11,752 bases of DNA from DATCDR01 sp036510575 (GCA_036510575.1 DATCDR010000124.1:1-11752), one strand, 5' to 3'. Positions 1 through 6,918 are shown, numbered from the stretch's first letter. Translations and numbers: made by a program. The notes: generated from the letters alone by a model not told the origin.

Positions 1-381
1 CTCGACCGTCGGGTAGGCGATGGTGTGCATCCGGTTCTTCGCGGTCTCGCCATGGGCGATGTTCGGCATGTCGACGCAGTCACCTGCGGTGTTGAACTTC
101 CAGCCGTGGTAGAGGCAACGGATGCCCTCTTCTTCGTTTCGCGCGAAGAACATCGGTGCACCGCGGTGCGGGCAGTAGGCGTCGATGACGCCCGGCTTGC
201 CTTTGGAGTCGCGGAACGCGACCAGGTCCTCGCCCATGATTTTGACGCGGACCGGGTTGCAGTCAGCTCCAGGGAGCTCTTCTGAGAGTAGTGCCGGAAC
301 CCAAAATCGACGGAAAAGCTCACCCATCGGTGTGCCCCGGTCCGTTTGGGTGATGAGGTCATTGTCTTCTTTGCTGAGCAT
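1..381 (-). CDS. Rieske 2Fe-2S oxygenase alpha subunit, N-terminal part (runs off left edge)
   Basis: This is the N-terminal 127 residues of a ring-hydroxylating-type terminal oxygenase; the catalytic iron domain lies beyond the edge. The start is ATG at 381, preceded by GGAGGTAGGGGGAACAAG, a good ribosome site. The Rieske cluster ligands are visible as C70-P-H72 and C89-x2-H92 (the latter in RCLYHGWKF), with 16 residues between the two motifs. The opening MLSKEDNDL, the GTPMGELFR stretch at residues 17-25 and the positions of all four ligands match the complete paralogue at 5491-6876, so the two belong to one subfamily. Such enzymes insert oxygen into aromatic or other hydrophobic rings using electrons from a reductase, which is not seen here. 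It follows livF (713-1390) on the same strand after a 331-bp gap, so it probably has its own promoter. The family is certain; the substrate is unknown. Confidence 0.93.
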   Translation of the reverse strand, partial: MLSKEDNDLITQTDRGTPMGELFRRFWVPALLSEELPGADCNPVRVKIMGEDLVAFRDSKGKPGVIDAYCPHRGAPMFFARNEEEGIRCLYHGWKFNTAGDCVDMPNIAHGETAKNRMHTIAYPTVE

Positions 382-437
382 CTTGTTCCCCCTACCTCCG
401 AAAGACGCGAGATCCCGTGTCACGTCTGCACTTATCA

Positions 438-451
438 AGATACGCCTATCT
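438..451. promoter_or_regulatory. Inverted repeat upstream of left Rieske gene, possible operator
   Basis: AGATA-CGCC-TATCT has 5-bp perfect arms and a 4-bp spacer, 57 bp upstream of the Rieske ATG at 381, in a locally A+T-richer stretch. The position suits a repressor or activator site, and a MarR-family gene is nearby. The arms are short, so chance is possible. Confidence 0.3.
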
Positions 452-640
452 GTATGCACCTGCGGCCAATTGATGTTGCGCGGCGTCTCCGTTGGTGCTG
501 ACACCGATCGGCGTGGGGAGCTCAGACGGCATTGACGGCGGTGGTCGCGTTGGCTGGGTCGCGAACCGCCTCGCGAGCGTGGTGCGACCAAAAGGTCGAC
601 TAAACCGAAGAGTTCTTCGCAGTCCGAGGGCTAGTTGCAC

Positions 641-659
641 GCGTTCGAGCGTCGAACGC
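641..659. repeat. Perfect inverted repeat, 8-bp arms, downstream of livF
   Basis: GCGTTCGA-GCG-TCGAACGC lies 54 bp past the livF stop codon (minus strand). As RNA it would form an 8-bp stem with a 3-nt loop. It lacks a following U tract, so it is either a weak terminator or processing hairpin, or a DNA-binding site. Confidence 0.4.
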
Positions 660-712
660 CGAACTACTTCGAGGACCATCGAATGTCGCCGCGCAACTCG
701 CGGCGAATACGA

Positions 713-1390
713 TCAGAGGTAGATAGCCTGAATCGCCTCATCGCTGTGACGGAGTTCCTCGCGAGTGCCGTGCAGCTCGATCCGACCACGCCGGAGGAAG
801 TAGCCGCGGTTGACGACGTCAAGTGCGACGCGAACGTGCTGCTCGACGAGGAGCACGGCGGCTCCGCCGTCCGCGGCCAGGCGCAGCGCGCTGAGTAGGC
901 GCTTTACGACGATTGGTGCAAGTCCGAGCGACAGCTCGTCGGCGAGCACGACCTGCGGGTTTGCGGCAAGCACGCGGCCGACCGACAGCATCTGCTGTTC
1001 GCCACCAGAGATCAGGCCAGCCTTCACCTTCAGCCGCTTCTCGAGCTCGGGGAAGTACTTGAGCACGTCTTCGGGTTTGCCGCGACCGAGCCGGATGTTG
1101 TCCGACACGGTCAAGTTCATGAAGACCGTTCGTTGCTCGGTGATGACACCGAGGCCGCCGCGAGTTCGGCGATACAGCGGGAGCCGGCACTTCTCACCGT
1201 CGACCTCGACGTCGCCAACCAAAGGCGCGATCGCGCCAGCGAGCGTCATGACCGTGGTGGACTTGCCCGCTCCATTCGGCCCAGCGAGAAGAACCATCTC
1301 TCCGGTGTTGATCTCGATGTCGACATCGTGAATGGCCGGTACACCTGAGTAGCCTGCGCTGACACTTCGAGCAGCGAGCACGACGCCCAT
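713..1390 (-). CDS. livF: LivF-type branched-chain/aromatic ABC transporter ATPase
   Basis: This is the cytoplasmic ATPase of a high-affinity Liv-type importer, 225 residues, slightly short of the usual 230-240. Visible motifs are Walker A GPNGAGKST (residues 37-45), the Q-loop Q86 in ITEQRT, the signature ISGGEQQML (127-135), Walker B VVLADE (147-152), the LivF-typical LSLGLAP after it, and the switch H185 in LVEQH. The start ATG at 1390 has GGGGGAGGAT upstream. A working importer needs LivF with LivG and two permeases. Here LivH, LivM and LivG are fused in one protein at 7176-9962, which lacks LivF, so this subunit probably completes that transporter although it lies 5.8 kb away on the opposite strand. 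Liv-type systems import amino acids but also amides, urea and aromatic acids; the sequence does not say which. Identification is firm; the partnership is inference. Confidence 0.93.
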   Translation of the reverse strand: MGVVLAARSVSAGYSGVPAIHDVDIEINTGEMVLLAGPNGAGKSTTVMTLAGAIAPLVGDVEVDGEKCRLPLYRRTRGGLGVITEQRTVFMNLTVSDNIRLGRGKPEDVLKYFPELEKRLKVKAGLISGGEQQMLSVGRVLAANPQVVLADELSLGLAPIVVKRLLSALRLAADGGAAVLLVEQHVRVALDVVNRGYFLRRGRIELHGTREELRHSDEAIQAIYL

Positions 1391-1437
1391 AGCGGTGATC
1401 CTCCCCCAAAATCCCGATCACCCAGCTGGGCGTCGAA

Positions 1438-1452
1438 TTCACGGCGCGTGAA
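1438..1452. promoter_or_regulatory. Palindrome upstream of livF, candidate operator
   Basis: TTCACG-GCG-CGTGAA has perfect 6-bp arms and a 3-bp centre, about 48 bp upstream of the livF ATG at 1390. The size and position fit a dimeric regulator site. It is not clearly the same sequence as the inverted repeats near other genes here, so the regulator is unassigned. Confidence 0.4.
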
Positions 1453-1560
1453 CAGCTTCCACGACCGTCCCCTTAGTTAGAATTCCTACCATTCGGTGGG
1501 GCTGAAGTGCAAGGCACCTCGCACGCAGGCCGCTCCTGCTCACGCGCAAATTCACACCAA

Positions 1561-1606
1561 CTGGTTGCTCAGATGTCGACCGGCTGGTTGCTCAGATGCT
1601 GGCCGG
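1561..1606. repeat. 23-bp direct tandem repeat, two copies
   Basis: Two adjacent 23-bp units (1561-1583 and 1584-1606) share an identical first 15 bases, CTGGTTGCTCAGATG, and end in CCGG; they differ at three positions in the variable part. It sits in the non-coding gap upstream of livF. It could be a small local duplication or a pair of protein-binding sites. Confidence 0.75.
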
Positions 1607-1781
1607 CCTTTCGGCGTGCAGCGGTTCGGCTCTGCCATCTTGCGGCGGGCCATCTGCCGTGATGGGCACTCGCGGCGTTGAACATTCGAAGATCAGGCAG
1701 CCGTCACCGCAGCAGCGAGGCTCTGTTCGCGCCTCGGCGACGCGGGCACTTTGTCGGATCAGGATTCCTGCGGGCGCCTCG

Positions 1782-2348
1782 CTAGCGCGCCGGGTCGTCT
1801 CGTCTCGAGAGAATTTGGAGCAGATCGTGGAAGGTCCGTAGCTGCTCGGAGTCGAAAACCTCGAGCCAGGCGAGGTCACGCTTTTTCTGAATCATGACCC
1901 CTTCGACCACTATGTCGTAGCCCCGCGGGGTGAGGGCGATATTCACGAGTCGGCGGTCGGCGCGATTTGGATCGCGTTTGCGCTCGATGAAACCCGCTTC
2001 CTCGAGCGTGTTGAGCGCGCTCGAGATGCTCGCCCGCGATACGCCGGCGAAGACTGCGATCCGGTACGGCTCGGTCTCACCTAGCGCCCAGATCACGTGC
2101 ATGATCCGGAACCCTGCCCAGGTGATGCCCATCGGGCGGTGCGCGGCCTCCGAGTCGGTTCGGAAACGGCCGGCGAGGGTCAGTACGGTGAGCATCGTCT
2201 CCTTCCGGAGCATCTCGAATTCGTCGAGATCGCCGTCGATCTCGTGTCGACGACGTACTTGGTCTATGAATTCGGCCATGGTCGAGAGCTGCGGCGACTC
2301 CTCAACTTCGGCGGCTACGTCCGCTTTCGCCGATGCTCGTTTGCTCAT
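1782..2348 (-). CDS. MarR-family transcriptional regulator
   Basis: A 188-residue winged-helix DNA-binding protein. The helix-turn-helix is at about residues 95-120 (IAVFAGVSRASISSALNTL), followed by EEAGFIERKRDPNRADRR and the wing leading to LTPRG (about 116-143), the classic MarR layout. The N-terminal 50 residues are hydrophilic and longer than in small MarR proteins. The start ATG at 2348 is preceded by GGAGGT at good spacing. MarR proteins usually repress neighbouring catabolic or efflux genes and release DNA on binding an aromatic or other hydrophobic ligand. That role fits the Rieske oxygenases and transporter around it. It is the only regulator in the window and so a candidate for control of the locus. 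No palindrome is visible directly before its own start. Confidence 0.92.
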   Translation of the reverse strand: MSKRASAKADVAAEVEESPQLSTMAEFIDQVRRRHEIDGDLDEFEMLRKETMLTVLTLAGRFRTDSEAAHRPMGITWAGFRIMHVIWALGETEPYRIAVFAGVSRASISSALNTLEEAGFIERKRDPNRADRRLVNIALTPRGYDIVVEGVMIQKKRDLAWLEVFDSEQLRTFHDLLQILSRRDDPAR

Positions 2349-2808
2349 CGCTACGCACCTCCGATTGTCTACCTGCCGTGCAGTTCGCCCGCGACCAGCG
2401 TATCAACCAGCAGTTTTGGACCTTGGAGCCCCGAAAATGCGCCTCGGACAATTCGAGTAAGCGGTCACGATCTCGGATGCAAGCCGGAAATGGCATAGCG
2501 GCGGCGCCTGCTACTTCGGCATCGGAGTGGGGCAGTACCGACCTCGAGGTCCACTGGAGAGCCATCCAGGTCAGCAAGTGTCTATGTTGACAGAATTCAT
2601 ATGATTAGAAGTTGCACCTATGGTGGTTAACGCTTTTACTGGGCAATCGGTACTCACCGCGATTCAGCGAAGATGACATAGGGCGCCAGTGGGCTCACAG
2701 AAACGCGGGGATCTCACTTGTAGGTGCTACGCCCTGCACGGCCAGCGTGAGCGCTTTGGGTACGTGTTCTGGCGCGAGTAGTCGCACATCGCGGTGGGGG
2801 AGCGGATC
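2349..2808. other. Divergent intergenic region between marR-family gene and dioxygenase pseudogene
   Basis: These 460 bp separate the regulator (minus) from the broken dioxygenase (plus). A locally A+T-rich patch around 2585-2640 contains a consensus-like TTGACA at 2587-2592 and the palindrome TCATATGA at 2598-2605, but no good -10 box follows at 16-18 bp. A frame open at 2677-2778 and ending in TAG 2779-2781 (last residues GYVFWRE) could be the tail of a lost gene just before the pseudogene start, but it is too short to support. The region probably carries promoters for both directions. Confidence 0.5.
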
Positions 2809-4290
2809 ATGAACGAGGAGCCCGAAACGACGGTCGCCGATCTGCGTGCCCAGGTCGCGTCGCTCGAGCGACTTCCCTGATCTTGACGTCGAGGGAAGCA
2901 TCCCAGAAGAGCTCGACGGGGCATTCATCCGCGTCGGAGGTATCTGGGCGGTGCCCCCGAAGTTTGCCGATGACTCGCCATTTAGCCAGGACGGGTACAT
3001 ATCGTCGTTCCGTATCGCGGGTGGTCGGGTGGCGTATCGCGGGAGGTGGATCCGCACGCGTCGCTTCGAAGCGAATCTCGCTGCCGGGCATCAGCTGTAC
3101 GGGTACTACGGCAATCCCTACACCGATGACTTGAGTGTCCGTGATCTCGAACGACCTGAGCTTCGAACGGTGATGAACACCGCGCCCTTCGCGCACGCGG
3201 GTCGCCTCTTTGCTTCGAAGGAGGATGCCCTTCCCCTACGAGATCGACCCGGTTTCGCTCGAAACGCTCAGCGTCGGGCACGACTTCGACGGCAGATATC
3301 GCAGTCCGACGTTCACTGCCCACCCAAAACAGGATCGGGTCACTGGCGACCTCGTGTGCCACGGCTACGAGGCTGGTGGTCTCGCGACCGATGACCTGCG
3401 GGTGTACCTGATCTCCAACGAAGGGAGGGTCACTCGCGAGATTCGACTGAAGGTGCCCTACGTGAGCATGGTGCACGACATCGCCCTTACGGAAACGCAC
3501 ATCATCATTCCGGTCTTCCCGTGCGCCACGAGTCTCGAGCGCCTTCGATCTGGCGCGATCCACTGGGGATGGGATCCATGTCTTCCGAACTACTACGGTG
3601 TCTTGCCGCGAGACGGCGAGGCGGCAGATGTCCGCTGGTTCAAAGGTCCTGCCCGCGCAGTCGTCCACGCGCTCGAACGGACGGACCGAGGAGGGGCGGA
3701 TAGTTCTTGAGGCCGTGATCTCTGATCGGCTCCGAGAGCGTGTGGGTAGGACCGGCGAAGACGCTCTCGAAGGAGTCCGTCAAGAGGTCGAACATGCCGT
3801 AACAGTTCTGTACCGGCCGCCGGGGCTGGCCGATGTGTGCCGTGTCGATGCGTCGAGCGTCGCTAAAGGCCGTGAAGGCGTATCGGAACGGCAGCCCGGA
3901 TCTGCGTGGATCGATGCGGGCGAGGTCGGAGACGGGCTGCCCATCGAAGAGAACCTCGTCGCGAACACTCTCCTCGTCGCTAGCGAGATCGATCGTGATC
4001 CGACGGAAGACGGGGGTTCCGCGCACGGGATTCCACGGCGCGCCGTCGATGCTCGGAAAGAACGGGAACGGGTTCGCCGCTTCGTGCCGCGAGCCCCCTC
4101 GGCCGAGGAGGGCGACGGGTACCTCCTCGGCGTGGCGACCGACCTCTCGAAGAACACGTCGGAACTGGTAATCGCCGACACGCGATTGTTCGGAAGTGGC
4201 CCGATCGCCCGCGTGCAGTTGCCGTTCCTCTCCGACTTTCAGGTCCATGGCGCCTGGTTCACGGCCGCAGACCGTCCCCGACTCAGCTAG
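2809..4290 (+). pseudogene. Carotenoid/lignostilbene-type cleavage dioxygenase, broken by three frameshifts and an internal inversion
   Basis: This is the remnant of a four-histidine, non-heme iron dioxygenase that splits a C=C bond (RPE65/carotenoid oxygenase family; lignostilbene dioxygenases are relatives). The start ATG at 2809 has GGGGGAG upstream. Family blocks appear in order but in changing frames. VEGSIPEELDGAFIRVGG up to ASKEDALP (about 2870-3235) is in one frame. YEIDPVSLETL through TAHPK, MVHDIALTE, HWGWDP, GVLPRDG and DVRWFKGP to VVHAL (3237-3674) is in the next. NGRTEEGRIVLEAVISD (3676-3726) is in the third. The middle block then reads on the minus strand. RFVPRAPSAEEGDGYLLGV to QVHGAWF (4078-4290) returns on plus. 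Apparent one-base insertions are at about 2869, in CCCC 3233-3236, and at about 3675. Corrected, the gene encodes 492 residues, a normal family length. Candidate iron ligands are H171, H222, H286 and H479, spaced 51, 64 and 193 residues. It is not functional as it stands. Confidence 0.9.
3727..4077 (-). other. Inverted 351-bp internal segment of the dioxygenase pseudogene
   Basis: Read on the minus strand this block gives 117 residues of the dioxygenase's middle region, beginning NPFPFFPSIDGAPWNP and ending FAGPTHTLSEP. In the family these sit between the third histidine region and the VPR..EGDGYLL region. Both flanks on the plus strand (VISD on the left, RFVPRAP on the right) are exactly the pieces expected around it. 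The length is a multiple of three, and flipping it back restores the frame at both joints. Exact breakpoints can slide a few bases either way. Only CGGC/GCCG is shared at the ends, so there is no sign of a recombinase site. Confidence 0.85.
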
Positions 4291-4327
4291 CGATGCCAAG
4301 CTCCACCACCGACTTCAGGACCTGCTC

Positions 4328-4340
4328 GTGACTGAGTCAC
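4328..4340. repeat. Small inverted repeat between convergent genes
   Basis: GTGACT-G-AGTCAC lies in the 98-bp gap between the 3' ends of the dioxygenase pseudogene and the NTF2-like gene. The stem is short and has no T tract, so a terminator role is only weakly suggested. Confidence 0.25.
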
Positions 4341-4388
4341 TGGCAAGGCGGCGACGGTGCCTAACCGTTCGGGAAAGCTTCGGCTAGC

Positions 4389-5234
4389 TCAAGACCAGAC
4401 TGTTGGCATGAAGTAGGGCACGGCGATGAACGTCGCCTCGATAGCGGTGATCTTCCCCGAGGCGATCCTGAACAGCTCGAGCATGTGCCAACTGTGCGGC
4501 TCCCGGAAGATCGACTTGACCTCGCGGCCGTCGGTGAGTTGGAACTCATCTAGCAGGCCTTTGTGGTCGATGAAGGCCCGACTCATGACGAGTCCACGCT
4601 CTTCATCGACGAGGAGGAAGGCTCGATCCCGAACGCGTTCGTTGAATCGGTACCTGCCGAGTTGAAACAGCGCCTTCGCGTCCGGAAAGGCCCTGCCGTT
4701 CTCGAATCGAATGCAGTCCTCGGTGAAATCGGTGCCGCGGATCTCGCCCGTGTTGTTCTCAAGGGTCGACCAGTAGCCGTCAGCGAGTGCGACGAGTACG
4801 TCCTCGGGTGCACGGTCGGCCGGGTCGAGCGGCAGGCTGAGCAGTGGGTTGTGCCGAAAGTCCGCGACGTCACCTATCGGAGTCGGTGGCCCTGAGAGAT
4901 TCCGCGCGGTGGAGAAGATGTGCTCGCACTCGGTGATCTGCCCGGCCTCGGTGGAAAGCCGGATCGCCAGGAAGCCCGGAGTATCGAGGGTGCGAATCGC
5001 CGTGAAAATCCCGACCGTCCCGCGGTTCACGTCGACGACGGTGAGCGCCGGACCGAGCTCTTCGCTCACCGCGTCCCAGGTGCCATCCGGTAGCCGGAGC
5101 TCGACGTTGTTCTCGCTGAACCTCACTCCCGGCGCCAGCGGGGCGAGGCTCGGGTCGTGCGCGACGTACGCCTCGCGATACGCGATCGCGATCGCTTCGA
5201 GCGCCGCGCGCGGTTCCGCAGGTTGCTCAGCCAC
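4389..5234 (-). CDS. Tandem NTF2/SnoaL-like protein
   Basis: A 281-residue protein that appears to contain two NTF2-like folds. The first half (about residues 7-108) has the opening helix ALEAIAIAYREAYVAHD and the RFSENNVEL strand. The second half (about 143-280) repeats the plan, from LVALADGYWSTLEN with CIRFENGR down to SGKITAIEATFIAVPYFM at the C-terminus. There is no signal peptide or membrane segment. The start is GTG at 5234; upstream in frame a stop is reached with no ATG, and the purine-rich GGGGAAGG lies very close to the start, so the start is the least certain part. Such folds serve as small-molecule isomerases, hydrolases, dehydratases or ligand carriers; catalytic residues cannot be assigned. 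It lies 256 bp downstream of the complete Rieske gene on the same strand, so it may act on the same compound. Confidence 0.7.
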   Translation of the reverse strand: MAEQPAEPRAALEAIAIAYREAYVAHDPSLAPLAPGVRFSENNVELRLPDGTWDAVSEELGPALTVVDVNRGTVGIFTAIRTLDTPGFLAIRLSTEAGQITECEHIFSTARNLSGPPTPIGDVADFRHNPLLSLPLDPADRAPEDVLVALADGYWSTLENNTGEIRGTDFTEDCIRFENGRAFPDAKALFQLGRYRFNERVRDRAFLLVDEERGLVMSRAFIDHKGLLDEFQLTDGREVKSIFREPHSWHMLELFRIASGKITAIEATFIAVPYFMPTVWS

Positions 5235-5345
5235 GCCTTCCCCGTTCCTGCTGCCGCCTTCGGAGACCGCGGATCCAAATGGCTCCTGATGATCTCATCT
5301 CTGCTCGCTGCAGATAACGCTAGGCCGCCGCATGCGCGATCGAAA

Positions 5346-5357
5346 TGAACTGGTTCA
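5346..5357. promoter_or_regulatory. Inverted repeat upstream of the NTF2-like gene
   Basis: TGAAC-TG-GTTCA is a 12-bp near-palindrome about 112 bp upstream of the NTF2-like start, in the gap after the Rieske gene. It is operator-like in size, but nothing else supports a function. Confidence 0.25.
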
Positions 5358-5490
5358 CAGAGCCGATTTCACAACTTGGGATCTTCGTCGCTTAGAACGC
5401 GACTCGCGAGCCATCTTGGCCGCACGAATTGGGAGGCGCCGTGTGTAGCCTGTGAACTGCTGCTTGGCGGCTAAGGATCGCCGTCCGATG

Positions 5491-6876
5491 CTAGGGACGG
5501 ACCGAAGCCTCGATTGCCTCTCTCGAGTTGTCGACGAACGCGCGTCTGGCCTCGGCGGTTGCTTCGAACCAGTTCGCGTCCTTGTCGATGAGCAGTCCAC
5601 CGGATCGTTGGTGGTAGACCTCGGGCTCATCGACACCTGGAGGAATGACGCCCTTGTCGCGGAAGGCGAGCGCCGCATCGATTAGTCGGCGCCGCGTCTG
5701 GATGATCATCGCGTCCGACGTCCCCAGGTTCTCCTCGCTGCGGTCGAGCATCGCGCCCATGGACTCGGTGACGACGTGATCTTCCATGGTCACGCTTGAC
5801 AGACCGGTGTAGCTCGTCAACTGCCGAGCCTCGTCTCGATTGAGGTCGTAGTCGTTGTCAGCGAGGTGCGGGCTACGGAAACGTCCGTACCAGTCGTTCG
5901 TGCGAACGAGCGGGTTCTCCCGGTTTCCAGCGAGCGGGCCTTCGCCGAGCCCACTCGTGTCGGGCCGGCCACCTCCGGCCGATGCGGCCCTGCCTGCAAG
6001 GCCCGTCCCTTCCTTGGTCGCATTGAGCGCCAGGTCGACGAGCGGGGGAGCGGTCATCATCAGCCACATGACGTGCGTGTCGTCCATCGGCACCCACGCA
6101 CGCAGACCGCGGTTCGCCATGACGGCGCCCTGGGGGATCATCGTGTAGCAAGGGAACAAGAAGTGCGCCATGCGCACGTAGTTCTTCTGTTCGCTGGCTT
6201 CGATGAAGGCCGCGTAGGTCGTGCCCCACTCGGTCTCGACGACCGAGAGCTTCGGGTGGCGGTCCGATGCCTGATAGCGAAGGAAATCGCCTTCGGCATC
6301 CTCGGGCTTTACGTGGCCGATGTGGAGCCAGGAGAAGTGCCCGGTGTCGATGTCACCCTCGAGTGCTTGCATCCAGTTGCAGTCGCGGACCATCGCTGTC
6401 TTGCAAAGCGCCCCGTCCACCATGTTGGCCTCGATCTCGGGCAGGGGAGGTGGCGTCTCGCGCGGGCCCATGTAGGTCCACACGACCCCGTTTCGCTCGA
6501 CGCAGGGATAGGCCTTGGCCTTTATCCGGGCCTTGAAGTTGCTCTCCGGTGGCTCGATCGGCATGTCGACACATTGGCCGGTCTTGTCGAACTTCCAGCC
6601 GTGGTAGATGCAGCGGAGCCCGTTCTCTTCGTTTCGGGCGTAGTAGAGGCTGGCGCGTCGGTGCGGGCAGAGGTTGCCGATCAGGCCGACGTCGCCGCTC
6701 GTGTCACGGAACGCGACGAGCTCCTCACCGAGCAGCTTGACGCGCACCTGATCGCCGTCGGGCGCGGCGAGTTCGGCGGACAGCATCGCCGGTAGCCAGT
6801 ATTGGCGGAACAGCTCGCCCATCGGAGTACCCGGGCCCACTTGGCAGAGCAGTTCATTTTCCTCTTGTGAAAGCAT
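5491..6876 (-). CDS. Rieske 2Fe-2S aromatic ring-hydroxylating oxygenase, alpha subunit
   Basis: A complete 461-residue terminal oxygenase. The ATG at 6876 (MLSQEENELL) is preferred over one nine codons upstream because GGAGGGG sits just before it and the left-edge paralogue starts the same way. The Rieske domain has C70-x-H72 and C89-x2-H92 (CIYHGWKF). The mononuclear iron site begins with D177-x2-H180-x4-H185 in DTGHFSWLH, with a further acid in the region after SSVTMEDHVVTESMG as the usual third ligand. Members of this group oxidise aromatic acids, aryl ethers or similar substrates and need a separate reductase, absent from the window. A 14-bp inverted repeat lies 29 bp upstream. It is divergent from the transporter fusion at 7176, a common layout for co-regulated uptake and catabolism. 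Family is certain, substrate unknown. Confidence 0.95.
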   Translation of the reverse strand: MLSQEENELLCQVGPGTPMGELFRQYWLPAMLSAELAAPDGDQVRVKLLGEELVAFRDTSGDVGLIGNLCPHRRASLYYARNEENGLRCIYHGWKFDKTGQCVDMPIEPPESNFKARIKAKAYPCVERNGVVWTYMGPRETPPPLPEIEANMVDGALCKTAMVRDCNWMQALEGDIDTGHFSWLHIGHVKPEDAEGDFLRYQASDRHPKLSVVETEWGTTYAAFIEASEQKNYVRMAHFLFPCYTMIPQGAVMANRGLRAWVPMDDTHVMWLMMTAPPLVDLALNATKEGTGLAGRAASAGGGRPDTSGLGEGPLAGNRENPLVRTNDWYGRFRSPHLADNDYDLNRDEARQLTSYTGLSSVTMEDHVVTESMGAMLDRSEENLGTSDAMIIQTRRRLIDAALAFRDKGVIPPGVDEPEVYHQRSGGLLIDKDANWFEATAEARRAFVDNSREAIEASVRP

Positions 6877-6904
6877 CTGTGCCCCTCCTTCTCGATGGCC
6901 CAAA

Positions 6905-6918
6905 TTCGGCCAGCCGAA
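6905..6918. promoter_or_regulatory. Inverted repeat before the complete Rieske gene, candidate operator
   Basis: TTCGGC-CA-GCCGAA has perfect 6-bp arms and a 2-bp centre, 29 bp upstream of the ATG at 6876, where a repressor would overlap the promoter or the early transcript. It could also form a leader hairpin near the ribosome site. Confidence 0.4.

Larger units (their letters stand above)
382..712. other. Intergenic region between livF and the left Rieske gene
   Basis: No convincing gene is seen; the short open frames here lack ribosome sites and family features. It holds several small inverted repeats: AGATA-CGCC-TATCT at 438-451, TCGCGA-6nt-TCGCGA at 559-576, CGACC-AAAA-GGTCG at 585-598 and an 8-bp-arm repeat at 641-659. 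It must carry the 3' end of the livF transcript and probably the promoter of the Rieske gene starting at 381. Confidence 0.6.
1391..1781. other. Intergenic region between marR-family gene and livF
   Basis: This 391-bp stretch has no recognisable gene. It holds the livF ribosome site, a 15-bp palindromic element at 1438-1452 and a 23-bp tandem repeat at 1561-1606. The livF promoter should lie here. No clear terminator for the regulator gene ending at 1782 is visible. Confidence 0.6.

Noticed and set aside
446..722. Short frames on both strands between livF and the left Rieske gene
   Set aside because: They overlap each other, lack ribosome sites and show no family features.
2587..2592. TTGACA as the -35 box of a promoter for the dioxygenase
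   Set aside because: No acceptable -10 box lies 16-18 bp downstream, so it is only mentioned as part of the intergenic region.
2846..3394. GTG-started 182-codon frame as the true N-terminus of the dioxygenase
   Set aside because: Its first residues (MPRSRRSS) do not fit the family and its tail leaves the family pattern after KEDALP. ATG 2809 has the ribosome site and joins the family sequence after one base is removed.
2809..3700. Programmed ribosomal frameshifting in the dioxygenase
   Set aside because: Three independent shifts plus an inversion cannot yield a product by recoding, and no slippery heptamer or stimulatory structure is evident.
3715..4090. Phase-variable invertible DNA switch
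   Set aside because: The breakpoints share only about 4 bp of inverted identity, no recombinase gene is near, and the gene is also frameshifted three times, so flipping back would not restore function.
3640..4299. A 219-codon minus-strand open frame as a separate gene
   Set aside because: Its core is the flipped middle of the dioxygenase. The ends are antisense of the flanking pseudogene and match nothing, and there is no plausible start signal.
5866..6795. 309-codon plus-strand frame across the Rieske gene
   Set aside because: It is the antisense shadow of the complete Rieske oxygenase, whose cluster ligands and iron-site motif are clear on the minus strand.
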